A DNA stretch of 64,000 nucleotides from Roseomonas sp. AR75 (GTDB lineage: Bacteria > Pseudomonadota > Alphaproteobacteria > Acetobacterales > Acetobacteraceae), in assembly GCF_005222815.1 (NCBI RefSeq), contig NZ_STGB01000004.1:806001-870000 (forward strand), read 5' to 3'. The notes under the pieces were generated by a model. The model saw nothing but the letters and a program-made list of their open reading frames with translations. It was not told the origin of the DNA and did no database searches. The position numbers were made by a program, and so were the translations under genes. Positions 1 to 8,115 of the stretch are shown here, in pieces (the stretch's first letter is position 1; each line of letters opens with the position of its first letter).

Positions 1-129
1 CGGGAGGCCGGTCTCGGCAGCAATGGCGGGCGCCAGCACCGGCACGGTCAGGAAGGCGCCCATGCCGGCCAGATGGACTGACAGCAGCGCCAACATCAGC
101 GTGAGGAGGGAGGGGCCGCCGGCTTGCAC
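1..129 (-). CDS. MFS transporter, N-terminal part only (runs off left edge)
   Basis: Only the first 43 or so codons are present; the gene continues leftward out of the window. The translated segment has a hydrophobic helix rich in Leu/Ala (TLMLALLSVHLAGMG) followed by AFLTVPVLAPAIAAETG. This looks like the first membrane span and loop of major facilitator superfamily proteins, in which an early acidic/Gly motif follows TM1. GTG at 129 is a plausible start, and an in-frame TTG lies a little further upstream. It is divergent from the MscS gene that begins at 226. The substrate cannot be inferred. The family call rests on a short fragment and is moderate. Confidence 0.5.
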   Translation of the reverse strand, partial: MQAGGPSLLTLMLALLSVHLAGMGAFLTVPVLAPAIAAETGLP

Positions 130-225
130 GGCCTTGATCCTGTGGCCGGTCTTGCTGCGCTGCAACAGGGAGTCCCGCGCGCCAGGGTTGACCCGGTGGG
201 GCTGGCGCGGTTCACCCCGGCGTTG

Positions 226-2568
226 ATGGCCCTCCTCCGCTTCCTGCTGCTCCTGCTGGCCGTATCGGCCGCGCCGGCGCTTGCCCAGGTCCCGACGCCG
301 GAGGCGGCGAATGCTGCCGACCCGGCCGCGCCGGCTGCCCCTGCCGCGTCGCGGCCGTCCGACCTCGACCGGCTGATCGAGGTGCTGCGCGACGATGCGC
401 GGCGGGCGGAGTTCCTTCGCGCGCTGGATGCGGCGCGGGCCGCGCCGGCAGCGGCCGCGCAGGACGGGACCGCCCCGGCCGCCGCCGCCCCGGCCGCTCC
501 GCCCGCCGCTGCCGAGCAGCCCGCGCCGGCGGTGGATCCCGCGATCCTTGCGCCCAATACGCTGGGCGCGCAGTTGCTGATGGGCGCGCAGCAGCGGCTC
601 CAGGCACTGACGGAGAGCCTGGTCGCGACCGCGGAGGCGCTGACGGATATCCAGGGCGTGGCGGTCTGGGCGTCCGGCATGGTGCGCGACCCCGTCACCC
701 AGGCCCGGATCCTCGACGCCGCGTGGAAGCTGGCGCTGGTGTTCGGCCTCGGCCTCCTCGCCGAATGGTTGATGGGTCGCGCGCTGCGCCGCTGGTCCGA
801 CCGGCTGGACGCCATGGCGCCGGAATCCGGCAATGTCTGGACCTGGATGCGCCGCATCCCGCTGGTGATGGCGCGCTTCGTGCTGGACCTCATCCCGGTC
901 GCCGCCTTCGTGGTCGTCTCCTACGGGATGATCGGCTATGTGCGGCCGCTGCCGACGACCGAGCTCGTGCTGCTCACCGCCAACAACGCCTACATGGCGC
1001 TGCGCGTGATCATGGCCGGGTCGCGGATGCTGTTCTCGCCGGCATCCACGCATCTGCGGCTGGTGCAGGTGCAGGACGAGACCGCCGCCTACATCACCAT
1101 CTGGGTGCGGCGGGTCGTGGTGGTCGCGCTGCTCGGCTACGCCATTGCCGAATCCGGGCTGCTCTTCGGCCTGCCCTGGAGCGCCTATGACGCGATCCTG
1201 CGGGTCTCGCTGCTGATCGTCTCGATCCTGCTGCTCATCGTCATCCTGCAGAATCGCCAGCCCGTGGCGGATGCGCTGCGCGCCAAGCCGTTGAACGAGG
1301 GCGAGACGGCGGATCGCACCCGGCGACTGCTGCGCGGCCTGCGCGACCGGCTGGCCGAGGTCTGGCACCTTCTGGCGATCCTGTGGCTGTTCGCGCTCTG
1401 GGGTGTCTGGGCGCTCGAGATCCGCGACGGCTTCGAGCGGCTGATCCGCGGTTCCGTCCTGACCGTCGTGATCCTGGGGCTGGCGAAGCTGGCGGATGTG
1501 CTGGTGCGCCGCCTGGTGACCCGCGGATTCCGCATCGGACCCGACATGGCGCGGCGCTATCCGGGGCTGGAGGCGCGGGCGAACCGCTACCTGCCGATGC
1601 TCAAGGGTTTCGCGAGCGGCTTCATCGGCTGCGTCGCGCTGCTCTTCCTGCTGGAGGCCTGGGGCCTGGAGGCGTTCTCCTGGTTCGGGCGCGGCCAGCT
1701 CGGCGCGCGGCTGCTGGGCTCGCTGGTGTCCATGACGCTGACCATCGTGGTGGCGGTGGCGATCTGGGAATTCTCCAACGCCGCGATCCAGCGCCACCTG
1801 ACGAAGCTGTCGCGCGATGCGCAGGCGGCGCGATCGGCCCGCGTGCGCACGCTGCTGCCGATGCTGCGCACGCTGCTCTCGGCCACCATCATCGTCTTCG
1901 TCGCGCTGAACATCCTGACCGAGATCGGGGTGAACGTCGCGCCGCTGATCGCGGGCGCCGGCGTGATCGGCCTCGCGATCGGCTTCGGTTCGCAGACCCT
2001 GGTGCGCGACGTCATCACCGGCATCTTCCTGCTGTTCGAGGATGCGGTCGCGGTGGGCGACGTGGTGCAGCTTTCCGGCCTGTCGGGCGTGGTGGAGCAG
2101 CTCTCGATCCGCTCCATCAAGCTGCGCGCGATGGATGGCAGCGTGCACATCATCCCCTTCAGCGCCGTCACCACGGTGACGAACATGACGCGGGACTTCG
2201 GCTTCGCCGTGCTCGACGTCAGCGTCGCCTATGGCGAGGACACCGACCGCGTCACCGAGGTGCTGCGCGAAATCGCGACGGAGATCCGCACCGACGCGAG
2301 GCTCGGTCCGCAGATCCGCGACGACCTGGAGGTGCTGGGCGTGGAGCGCCTGGCGGATTCCGGCGTGGTGATCCGCGCGCGGATCAAGACCGATCCCTCC
2401 GCCCGCTGGAGCGTGGGGCGCGAGTTCAACCGGCGGATCAAGCAGCGCTTCGACAAGCTCGGCATCGAGATCCCCTATCCGCACCAGAAGCTGGTGATCG
2501 AGGGCGGCAAGCATCCGGCGACGGAGGACTTTCCCGAGACGCCGGGCCGCGCTAAGGAAGACGGGTGA
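226..2568 (+). CDS. Large MscS-family mechanosensitive channel (YbiO/MscM-like)
   Basis: Inner-membrane channel expected to open on membrane tension and release solutes during hypo-osmotic shock. The 780-residue product starts with a cleavable-looking signal (MALLRFLLLLLAVSAAPALAQ), followed by a long Ala/Pro-rich periplasmic stretch to about residue 110. Several membrane spans begin near residue 165. A C-terminal MscS core lies at about 560-740, with the pore-helix motif GAGVIGLAIGFGSQ near 577 and the beta-domain motif AVGDVVQLSG. An in-frame ATG at 124 exists, but the one at 226 places the signal peptide at the N-terminus. The length and extra spans fit the large YbiO/MscK-type branch rather than small MscS. 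A second, small MscS lies at 23656-24618. Confidence 0.88.
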   Translation: MALLRFLLLLLAVSAAPALAQVPTPEAANAADPAAPAAPAASRPSDLDRLIEVLRDDARRAEFLRALDAARAAPAAAAQDGTAPAAAAPAAPPAAAEQPAPAVDPAILAPNTLGAQLLMGAQQRLQALTESLVATAEALTDIQGVAVWASGMVRDPVTQARILDAAWKLALVFGLGLLAEWLMGRALRRWSDRLDAMAPESGNVWTWMRRIPLVMARFVLDLIPVAAFVVVSYGMIGYVRPLPTTELVLLTANNAYMALRVIMAGSRMLFSPASTHLRLVQVQDETAAYITIWVRRVVVVALLGYAIAESGLLFGLPWSAYDAILRVSLLIVSILLLIVILQNRQPVADALRAKPLNEGETADRTRRLLRGLRDRLAEVWHLLAILWLFALWGVWALEIRDGFERLIRGSVLTVVILGLAKLADVLVRRLVTRGFRIGPDMARRYPGLEARANRYLPMLKGFASGFIGCVALLFLLEAWGLEAFSWFGRGQLGARLLGSLVSMTLTIVVAVAIWEFSNAAIQRHLTKLSRDAQAARSARVRTLLPMLRTLLSATIIVFVALNILTEIGVNVAPLIAGAGVIGLAIGFGSQTLVRDVITGIFLLFEDAVAVGDVVQLSGLSGVVEQLSIRSIKLRAMDGSVHIIPFSAVTTVTNMTRDFGFAVLDVSVAYGEDTDRVTEVLREIATEIRTDARLGPQIRDDLEVLGVERLADSGVVIRARIKTDPSARWSVGREFNRRIKQRFDKLGIEIPYPHQKLVIEGGKHPATEDFPETPGRAKEDG

Positions 2569-2693
2569 TGCATTTCCGGATCCTCACGGGTCGAATTAGC
2601 GGCCCGGCCGCCTGACACGCAGCGCCCTGCGGGGTGCGGCCGAACGCGGCCGGGTGCCTGCCAGTCCCGTCACACAGATCCGGAACCCCCGCC

Positions 2694-2975
2694 ATGTCCG
2701 ATGCCTTCGAGGAGCCGCTTGTCGCGGCCCGCTTCACCGTCACCGCCGAGGCCTCGCCCGGCCTGCTCTCCCGCGTGCTGGAGCCCTTCGCCAAGCGCGA
2801 CCTGACGCCCGACAGCGTGCGCGCCACACGCGACGGGGAGGCGATGCGCGCGGAGGTCGCGCTCACCGCCATGCCGCTCGGCATGGTGCATCTCGTGGCC
2901 GGCAATCTGGGCCAGATCATCGGGGTGCGGCGGGTGGAGGCGATGGAAGGCCGGGTGGTGCGCCTAGCCGCCTGA
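2694..2975 (+). CDS. Stand-alone ACT-domain protein
   Basis: A 93-residue protein made of little more than one ACT-like fold: a beta strand (AARFTVTAEA), a helix (SPGLLSRVLEPFAKRDL), then alternating strands and a helix ending in VVRLAA. The arrangement resembles the regulatory small subunit of acetohydroxy acid synthase (IlvM/IlvN type) and other amino-acid-sensing ACT domains. The start at 2694 gives MSDAFEEP; a longer frame from 2634 adds 20 unlike residues. No ilvB or other partner enzyme is adjacent, so target and ligand are unknown. The 125-bp gap before it and the 199-bp gap after it show no convincing gene. Confidence 0.65.
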   Translation: MSDAFEEPLVAARFTVTAEASPGLLSRVLEPFAKRDLTPDSVRATRDGEAMRAEVALTAMPLGMVHLVAGNLGQIIGVRRVEAMEGRVVRLAA

Positions 2976-3174
2976 GGCGGCGCGTCACGCCACGATGACC
3001 ACGCGCTGACCGCCCGCCCGCGCAGGGCGCGGCAGCACCGGCGGCCTCCGAGCCTTGCGGGAGCCGCCGATTGGCTTTCGGGCGTTTTCATTCTGGGCGC
3101 GATCGCGCTGATGCTGCACGCCGCGCTTGGGCGGTGACATTGAATCGCGGACATGCCGAGGCCATCTGCATGGC

Positions 3175-3417
3175 ATGTCGTACCTCCTCGCAATCGTGCT
3201 GCCGCCGCTGGCGATCCTGCTGCAGGGGCGCCCGTTCCAGGCGGTGTTCAACGGCCTGCTCTGGCTCGGCGGGCTGCTCTTCATCCTGCTGCCCTTCGTG
3301 GCCGGCCAGGCCGCCTGGCTGATCGCCGTGATCTGGGCTGTCGCGGTGGTCTATAACCGCCGCCAGGATGCGCGTGACCGCCGCCTCATCAATGAGGCGC
3401 TGCGCCAGCGCGGATAG
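3175..3417 (+). CDS. YqaE/Pmp3-like small membrane protein
   Basis: An 80-residue protein with two hydrophobic spans: MSYLLAIVLPPLAILLQG, and a second around LLWLGGLLFILLPFVAG running on to AAWLIAVIWAVAVVY. It ends in a charged Arg-rich tail. The IVLPPLAILLQ start and the two-span layout match the YqaE/Pmp3 proteolipid family, whose members affect membrane potential and stress tolerance. Two nearby ATGs exist; 3175 is preferred because it opens directly on the first span. The 3' end overlaps the convergent ABC ATPase gene by 29 bp, so both 3' ends share coding DNA. Confidence 0.65.
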   Translation: MSYLLAIVLPPLAILLQGRPFQAVFNGLLWLGGLLFILLPFVAGQAAWLIAVIWAVAVVYNRRQDARDRRLINEALRQRG

Positions 3418-4171
3418 GCTCGGCAGGCACAGGAAGGGCTGCCAGCGGCAGGATCGCCGGGCAACCGGACGCCGCCGGCAGCACCTCCGCCTCCACGGCA
3501 TAGACCTCCGCCAGGGTGGCGGCCGTCAGCACCGCGGCCGGCGTACCGATGGCCGCCAGCCGACCTGCCGCGAGCAGCGCGACCCGGTCGGCGAAGCGCG
3601 CGGCCAGGTTGAGGTCGTGCAGCGCCACCAGCACGCCCGCGCCCTCCTCCGCCGCCAGGCGCCGCAGCAGCGCGAGCAGCGCAAGCTGGTTGCGCAGGTC
3701 CAGCGCGCTCGTCGGCTCGTCCAGCAGCAGCAGCCCCGGCTCTCCGCAGAGACGCTGCGCGAGGAAGACAAGCTGCCTTTGCCCGCCCGACAGTTCCGAG
3801 AGCAGCCGCGGCGCAAGCTGCGCGATGCCGAGCCGGTCCAGCGCCGCCGCGGCGCGCGCCACCTCCTCCGCCGGCACACGCAGGCCGAGCCGGCGCAGCC
3901 GCCCGAGCAGCACGGTCTCCAGCACCGTCAGCGCGCTGCGCGCGGCGTTGTCCTGCGGCATGAAGCCGAGCCGCGTGCCCGGCTGCAGCGCCACGCTGCC
4001 CGCATGCCGCTGCAGCCCCGCCACCGCGCGCATCAGCGTGGACTTGCCGGATCCGTTCGGGCCGAGCAGCGCCACCACCTCCCCCGCGGCGACGGAGAAG
4101 GAGACGTCCGCGAGCGCCGGATGCGCGCCGTAGCGGACGCCGACGCCCGCCAGCGCCAGGCGCGGGGTCAT
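3389..4171 (-). CDS. ABC transporter ATP-binding protein, FecE/BtuD type
   Basis: A 260-residue cytoplasmic ATPase that should power uptake through the FecCD-type permease encoded two genes upstream. Walker A GPNGSGKST is at 37-45, the signature LSGGQRQ at 127-133, Walker B LLLLDE at 147-152 and the switch His in ALHD at 185. All catalytic elements are intact. Its ATG overlaps the stop of the binding-protein gene (ATGA), so the two are translationally coupled. It is the last gene of a ten-gene minus-strand run. The family transports iron-siderophore, haem or cobalamin complexes; the copper-linked neighbours suggest a copper complex here, which is inference. Confidence 0.9.
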   Translation of the reverse strand: MTPRLALAGVGVRYGAHPALADVSFSVAAGEVVALLGPNGSGKSTLMRAVAGLQRHAGSVALQPGTRLGFMPQDNAARSALTVLETVLLGRLRRLGLRVPAEEVARAAAALDRLGIAQLAPRLLSELSGGQRQLVFLAQRLCGEPGLLLLDEPTSALDLRNQLALLALLRRLAAEEGAGVLVALHDLNLAARFADRVALLAAGRLAAIGTPAAVLTAATLAEVYAVEAEVLPAASGCPAILPLAALPVPAEPIRAGAAPH

Positions 4172-5262
4172 GCCAAGCTGGCCACCCAGCTTCCGTCGAG
4201 CGGCACGGGCAGCCAGTCGCGGTGCCACCGCGCCAACTCGGCGACGGGATCGAGGTTGCCGAACAGGTCGGGATGGATCTGGCGTGCGATGAACTGCATG
4301 CCGATGAAGTCCATCAGGCTGCGCGCAAGGCCCGATTCCGCGACCGCGATGCGCCTGTCGCGCACTGCCGGCAGCCCTGCCCAGCCCGGCCGCGCCATGT
4401 AGGGACGCAGCGAGCCCTGCGCCTCGGCCTCGCTTACGCCGTAGCCGGCGCGCGCGGAGCCGGGACGGTTCGCCCAGGTTGCGCCGACGATCAGCACCTG
4501 CTCCGGCGCGGCCGCCAGCACCGCTTCCGCGGGGAGCGGCGCGAAGCCCGGCGGGATGCGGCCCTCGGCTATGTTCAGGCCGCCGACGAACTGCACCATC
4601 CGGCCCCACATCGTGCCGGCGTAGCTGTTGCCGATTGTGCCGGGCCCGCCGCTGCCGATCTCGACATAGACGGACGGGCGGCGCGTGGCGCGCGCGGCGC
4701 GGACGAGCAGGTCCTGCAGCCGCGCGTCGTACAGCGCGGCCAGCGCCTCCGCCCGTTCGCCCTGCCCGGTGGCGGCGCCGAGCGCGAGCGTGCTGGTGCG
4801 ATGCAGCTCCGCCGTCTGCGCGTTGTAGTCGACGGCCAGGATGGCGACACCCGCGGCTTCCAGCTTCGCCATCACGTCGGGCTGCGCGCGCATGCCGAAG
4901 CTGTGGATCACGAACAGGTCGGGCCGCAGCGCCAGGATGCGCTCGGCCGAGAGGCTCTGGTTCTCCGCCGCGCCGATGTCGGGCAGGCTCTCGAGCCCCG
5001 GGATTACAGGCAGGTAGTGGCGCCACACCGCGGGGCGGTTGATCGCCCATTGCCGGCGGTTGAAGCCGACCACGCGGTCCCAGGCACCGGGGCCGGCGAC
5101 CGCGGTGTACTCCTCGAAGTTGAAGCCGAGCACGATACGCTCGGCGGGGCGCGCCAGGCTCACGCGGCGTCCGGCCGCATCGGTGAGGGCGATGGCGGCG
5201 CGCGCGGGCAGCCCCGGCGCAGCGAGCGCGGCGGCCAGCAGAAAACGGCGGGCGATGCGCAT
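4168..5262 (-). CDS. Periplasmic metal-complex binding protein of the ABC importer (paralogue 1)
   Basis: A 364-residue BtuF/FecB-fold solute-binding protein with an N-terminal signal (MRIARRFLLAAALAAPGLPARA). The early motif FNFEEYTAVAG and the mid-protein motif GTIGNSYAGTMWG (about 207-219) recur almost unchanged in the second binding protein at 9883-11010, so the two are paralogues. A strong AGGAGGAG Shine-Dalgarno sits 9 nt before the ATG at 5262. It lies 20 nt after the permease gene and overlaps the ATPase start by 4 nt. It should capture ligand in the periplasm and dock on the permease. The true ligand is unknown; iron-siderophore is the family default and copper complex is the context-based guess. 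Confidence 0.85.
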   Translation of the reverse strand: MRIARRFLLAAALAAPGLPARAAIALTDAAGRRVSLARPAERIVLGFNFEEYTAVAGPGAWDRVVGFNRRQWAINRPAVWRHYLPVIPGLESLPDIGAAENQSLSAERILALRPDLFVIHSFGMRAQPDVMAKLEAAGVAILAVDYNAQTAELHRTSTLALGAATGQGERAEALAALYDARLQDLLVRAARATRRPSVYVEIGSGGPGTIGNSYAGTMWGRMVQFVGGLNIAEGRIPPGFAPLPAEAVLAAAPEQVLIVGATWANRPGSARAGYGVSEAEAQGSLRPYMARPGWAGLPAVRDRRIAVAESGLARSLMDFIGMQFIARQIHPDLFGNLDPVAELARWHRDWLPVPLDGSWVASLA

Positions 5263-5282
5263 GGCGTTGGTCTCCTCCTGTG

Positions 5283-6350
5283 TCACCAATGTCGCCGCCG
5301 CGAGGCCAAGATCAGCCAGGCGAAGAAGGGCACGCCGATCAGCGCGGTGACGATGCCGATGGGGAACAGCGCGCCGGGCGAGACGGTCTTGCTCGCGACC
5401 GAGGCGGCGGAGAGCAGCACCGCGCCGGCCAGCGCCGCGCCGGGCAGCAGCACGCGCTGGTCCTCGCCGAGAAGCATGCGCGCGACATGCGGCGCGACCA
5501 GGCCCACGAAGCCGATGGTGCCGACGAAGGCCACCGCGACGCCGGTCGCGACCGAGACGAAGACGAAGCCGCGCAGCCGCACCGCGCGCACCTTGACGCC
5601 GAGCGCCGCGGCGCGCTCGTCGCCGAGGCGCATCGCCGTCAGCGCCCAGGCATCGCGCAGCATCAGCGGCGTCGCCACCGCCAGCACCGCGGCGACGAGG
5701 CCGAGCTTCGGCCAGGTGGCGCGCTGCAGGCTGCCGAACAGCCAGAACACCACCTGCTGCAGCGCCTCCGGCGAGGCGACGAATTGCAGCAGGGCGAGCA
5801 GCGCCTGGAACAGGAACATCAGCGCGATGCCGGCAAGCACCAGCGTCTCCGCCGTCGCGCCGCGCAGGCCGCCGAGCGCCCACACCGCCATGCAGGCCAG
5901 CCCCGCGAACAGGAATGCGGAAGCCGGCACGGCATAGGCTTCCGCGATCGGCAGCCCGGCGCCCAGCACGATCACCAGCGCCGCGCCGAATCCGGCGCCG
6001 GCGGAGACGCCGAGCGTGTAGCTCGATGCCAGCGGATTGTTCAGGATGGTCTGCATCACTGCGCCGGTGAGGCCCAGCGCGGCGCCGACGAGCAGCGCCA
6101 TCAGCGCAACCGGCAGGCGGATCGTCCAGACGATGGCATCCACCATCGGATCGCGCACGGTGCCGAACAGCGAGGCGGCGACCACGCCCGGGCGCAGCAT
6201 CGCCGGCCCCGTCGCGATGTCCGCGATCAGCGTGACGCCGAGCGCGAGCAGCCCCGCCGCGAGCATGGCGGTGCGGCGCGCCGCGAGGCGGCCCCAGGCG
6301 GCCTGCGCCTCCGCGGCGGTGGCGGCAAAAGCGGGCGCCCCGGCGTTCAC
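5283..6350 (-). CDS. FecCD-type ABC permease
   Basis: A 355-residue polytopic permease of the FecCD/BtuC family. It has about ten hydrophobic helices, the family motif GAALGLTGAVMQTILNNPLA near residue 110, and the C-terminal part FVGTIGFVGLVAPHVARML that contacts the ATPase. I place the start at GTG 6350, because that GTG overlaps the TGA of the preceding membrane-protein gene (GTGA); upstream in-frame codons encode an unlikely polar extension. It should form the homodimeric channel served by the ATPase at 3389-4171 and by one or both binding proteins of the locus. Confidence 0.9.
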   Translation of the reverse strand: MNAGAPAFAATAAEAQAAWGRLAARRTAMLAAGLLALGVTLIADIATGPAMLRPGVVAASLFGTVRDPMVDAIVWTIRLPVALMALLVGAALGLTGAVMQTILNNPLASSYTLGVSAGAGFGAALVIVLGAGLPIAEAYAVPASAFLFAGLACMAVWALGGLRGATAETLVLAGIALMFLFQALLALLQFVASPEALQQVVFWLFGSLQRATWPKLGLVAAVLAVATPLMLRDAWALTAMRLGDERAAALGVKVRAVRLRGFVFVSVATGVAVAFVGTIGFVGLVAPHVARMLLGEDQRVLLPGAALAGAVLLSAASVASKTVSPGALFPIGIVTALIGVPFFAWLILASRRRHW

Positions 6351-7033
6351 GCGGCGCGCGCCCCGGTGGTGCGGGAATCGTTGGCGGCATCCTGCGCGCG
6401 CCGCGCCGGTTCGCGATGCTGCACATCGGTCTGCGCCGCCCACCAGGTCAGGGCGATGATCGCCACGAAGGCGAGCGGGATCAGCGCGAGCACCGCCCAG
6501 AACAGCACCCAGGGCGTCCAGTAGTAGGCCAGCAGCACCAGCGCCATGGCGATGTTCGCGATGCTCAGCAGGATGGTGTGGGCCGCGTCGTCCTCGCGCC
6601 CCGGCCTGGCTTCGGCGTGCGGCGCGGCGCGGATCTCGCCCGGTTCCACCGGAGCGCGTGCGACGAGACGGGCGAAGCCCGCCATCACCAGCGTGCCCGC
6701 CAGCGCGAGGCTGGGCTCAAGGAAGCCTTCTCCGCGTTCGATCAGCCAGGCGATGCCGGCGCCGCCCACCAGCAGGATCGCCAACGGCAGCAGCGCGGCA
6801 AGACGCGCGGCGACGCCGAAGCGCGAGGGCGCGCCCATGGAATCGCCGAGCTGGCGCAGGTTCTGGATCCAGAACAGCCCGGCCAGCGGCAGCGACGCGG
6901 CGAGCAGCACGGCGCCCACGCCCACGGGCATGCCGGCCAGCCCACCGCCGGGGCCGAGCAGCGCCATCCCACCCCACAGGACGAAGGGCGTCAGCATGAA
7001 GATGGCGATGGCGAAGGGAACCCAGCGGCTCAT
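6347..7033 (-). CDS. Unknown polytopic membrane protein within the copper locus
   Basis: A 228-residue protein with about six hydrophobic segments: near the N-terminus (VPFAIAIFMLTPFVLWGG), around GAVLLAASLPLAGLFW, LAALLPLAILLVGG and ALAGTLVMAGFARL, and a double span near residues 155-200. A charged linker (VARAPVEPGEIRAAPHAEARPGRED) precedes the last pair. The tail is polar and Arg-rich. I do not recognise the family. It is tightly coupled in the operon: its ATG overlaps the mbnH stop by 4 nt and its TGA overlaps the permease GTG by 4 nt. That makes a role in the same uptake or redox process likely, possibly as a membrane partner of the di-heme enzyme. Confidence 0.75.
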   Translation of the reverse strand: MSRWVPFAIAIFMLTPFVLWGGMALLGPGGGLAGMPVGVGAVLLAASLPLAGLFWIQNLRQLGDSMGAPSRFGVAARLAALLPLAILLVGGAGIAWLIERGEGFLEPSLALAGTLVMAGFARLVARAPVEPGEIRAAPHAEARPGREDDAAHTILLSIANIAMALVLLAYYWTPWVLFWAVLALIPLAFVAIIALTWWAAQTDVQHREPARRAQDAANDSRTTGARAA

Positions 7034-8115
7034 CGTGCGGCGTGCTCCTCCTGCGGCGCCGTCCAGGGATCGGACCAGCGCGGATCGGTGGTGACGGCGT
7101 GGTCCGTCAGGCTCTCGAGGAAGGCGATCAGGTCGGCCCGCTCGCGCGGCGAGAGCCTGAAGCCTGCCAGCAAGGGTGAGGTGTGCGGCCCGCGTCGGCG
7201 TCCGCCGCGCTCGTAGTGGCGGATCACCGCGTCCAGCGTCGCCATGCTGCCGTCATGCATGTAGGGCGCGGTCAGCGTCACGTTGCGTAGCGAGGGCGTG
7301 CGGAACGCGCCCATCTGGCGCGGATCGCCGGTTTGTTCGCCGATGCCGCCGCTGCGCGCCACGCCGGTGTCGTGGAAGCCGCGCTCCGGCGCCATCAGGC
7401 CGGCGTGCATGACGTTGTCGCTGAACAGCAAGCCGCCATGGCAGTGGTAGCATTCCAATCGCTCACCGAAGAACAGCCGCTCGCCGCGTTTCGCCGCGGC
7501 GCTGATGGCGCTGGGCTCGCCGCCCCAGCGGTAGCGGTCATAGGGGCTGTCGAAGGCGGCGATGGAACGCTGGAAGGCCGCCAGCGCGCGCGTCACCGTC
7601 TCCAGCGTGATCGCGCCGGCGCGGTCGGGAAACGTCGCGGCAAAGAGCGGCGGATAGCGCGGCTCGGCAGCCAGGCGCGCGAAGAGCATCTCCTCCCGCC
7701 CGGACATGCCCATCTCCACGGGATGGTCGCCGAAGATCGGGATCAGCGCATGCGTCTCGAGCCGCGTCTGGCCCGGATTGGCCCAGGTCAGCACCGGTGC
7801 CCAGGCAAGGTTCACCAGGCTCATCGGGTTCTTCTGCCCGGGAGATCCGTCCACGCCGGGCATGGTCGCGCGATCAACGGTGAAGGCGCGCGCCTGCTCG
7901 TGGCAGGTCGCGCAGGACATGGTGCCGTCGCGCGACAGGCGCGCGTCGTGGAACAGATGCCGGCCGAGCTCGACCTCCGCCGCGGTCAGCGCGCGGTCGA
8001 GCGCGGGCGGCGGCACCCAGGCCGGCACGCGCCATTCCCACAGCGTGGTGGTGGCGGTGCCGGCCCAGGTGGCGCACAGCAGTGAGGCCGCCGCGAGGAT
8101 GGCCGCGATACGCAT
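7030..8115 (-). CDS. mbnH: MbnH-like di-heme cytochrome c peroxidase-family enzyme
   Basis: A 361-residue exported di-heme enzyme of the MauG/CcpA superfamily. It has a signal/anchor at 1-20 and two haem-binding motifs, CATCH at 68-72 and CYHCH at 222-226, plus the family motif YMHDGS at 285-290. The gene follows an mbnP-like gene with a 1-nt TGATG overlap; such pairs were formerly called the metallo-mystery pair. In the methanotroph system, MbnH oxidises a tryptophan of MbnP to kynurenine, creating a copper site (established for those proteins). Activity here is inferred from family and pairing. It needs cytochrome c maturation, which is not encoded in the window. Confidence 0.87.
   Translation of the reverse strand: MRIAAILAAASLLCATWAGTATTTLWEWRVPAWVPPPALDRALTAAEVELGRHLFHDARLSRDGTMSCATCHEQARAFTVDRATMPGVDGSPGQKNPMSLVNLAWAPVLTWANPGQTRLETHALIPIFGDHPVEMGMSGREEMLFARLAAEPRYPPLFAATFPDRAGAITLETVTRALAAFQRSIAAFDSPYDRYRWGGEPSAISAAAKRGERLFFGERLECYHCHGGLLFSDNVMHAGLMAPERGFHDTGVARSGGIGEQTGDPRQMGAFRTPSLRNVTLTAPYMHDGSMATLDAVIRHYERGGRRRGPHTSPLLAGFRLSPRERADLIAFLESLTDHAVTTDPRWSDPWTAPQEEHAAR

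Noticed and set aside
2976..3174. Possible small membrane peptide (DWLSGVFILGAIALMLHAALGR, ending at 3137)
   Set aside because: It is in frame after the ACT gene stop but has no start codon or Shine-Dalgarno, and the upstream part is Arg-rich non-coding-like. It could be a remnant; it was not strong enough to annotate.
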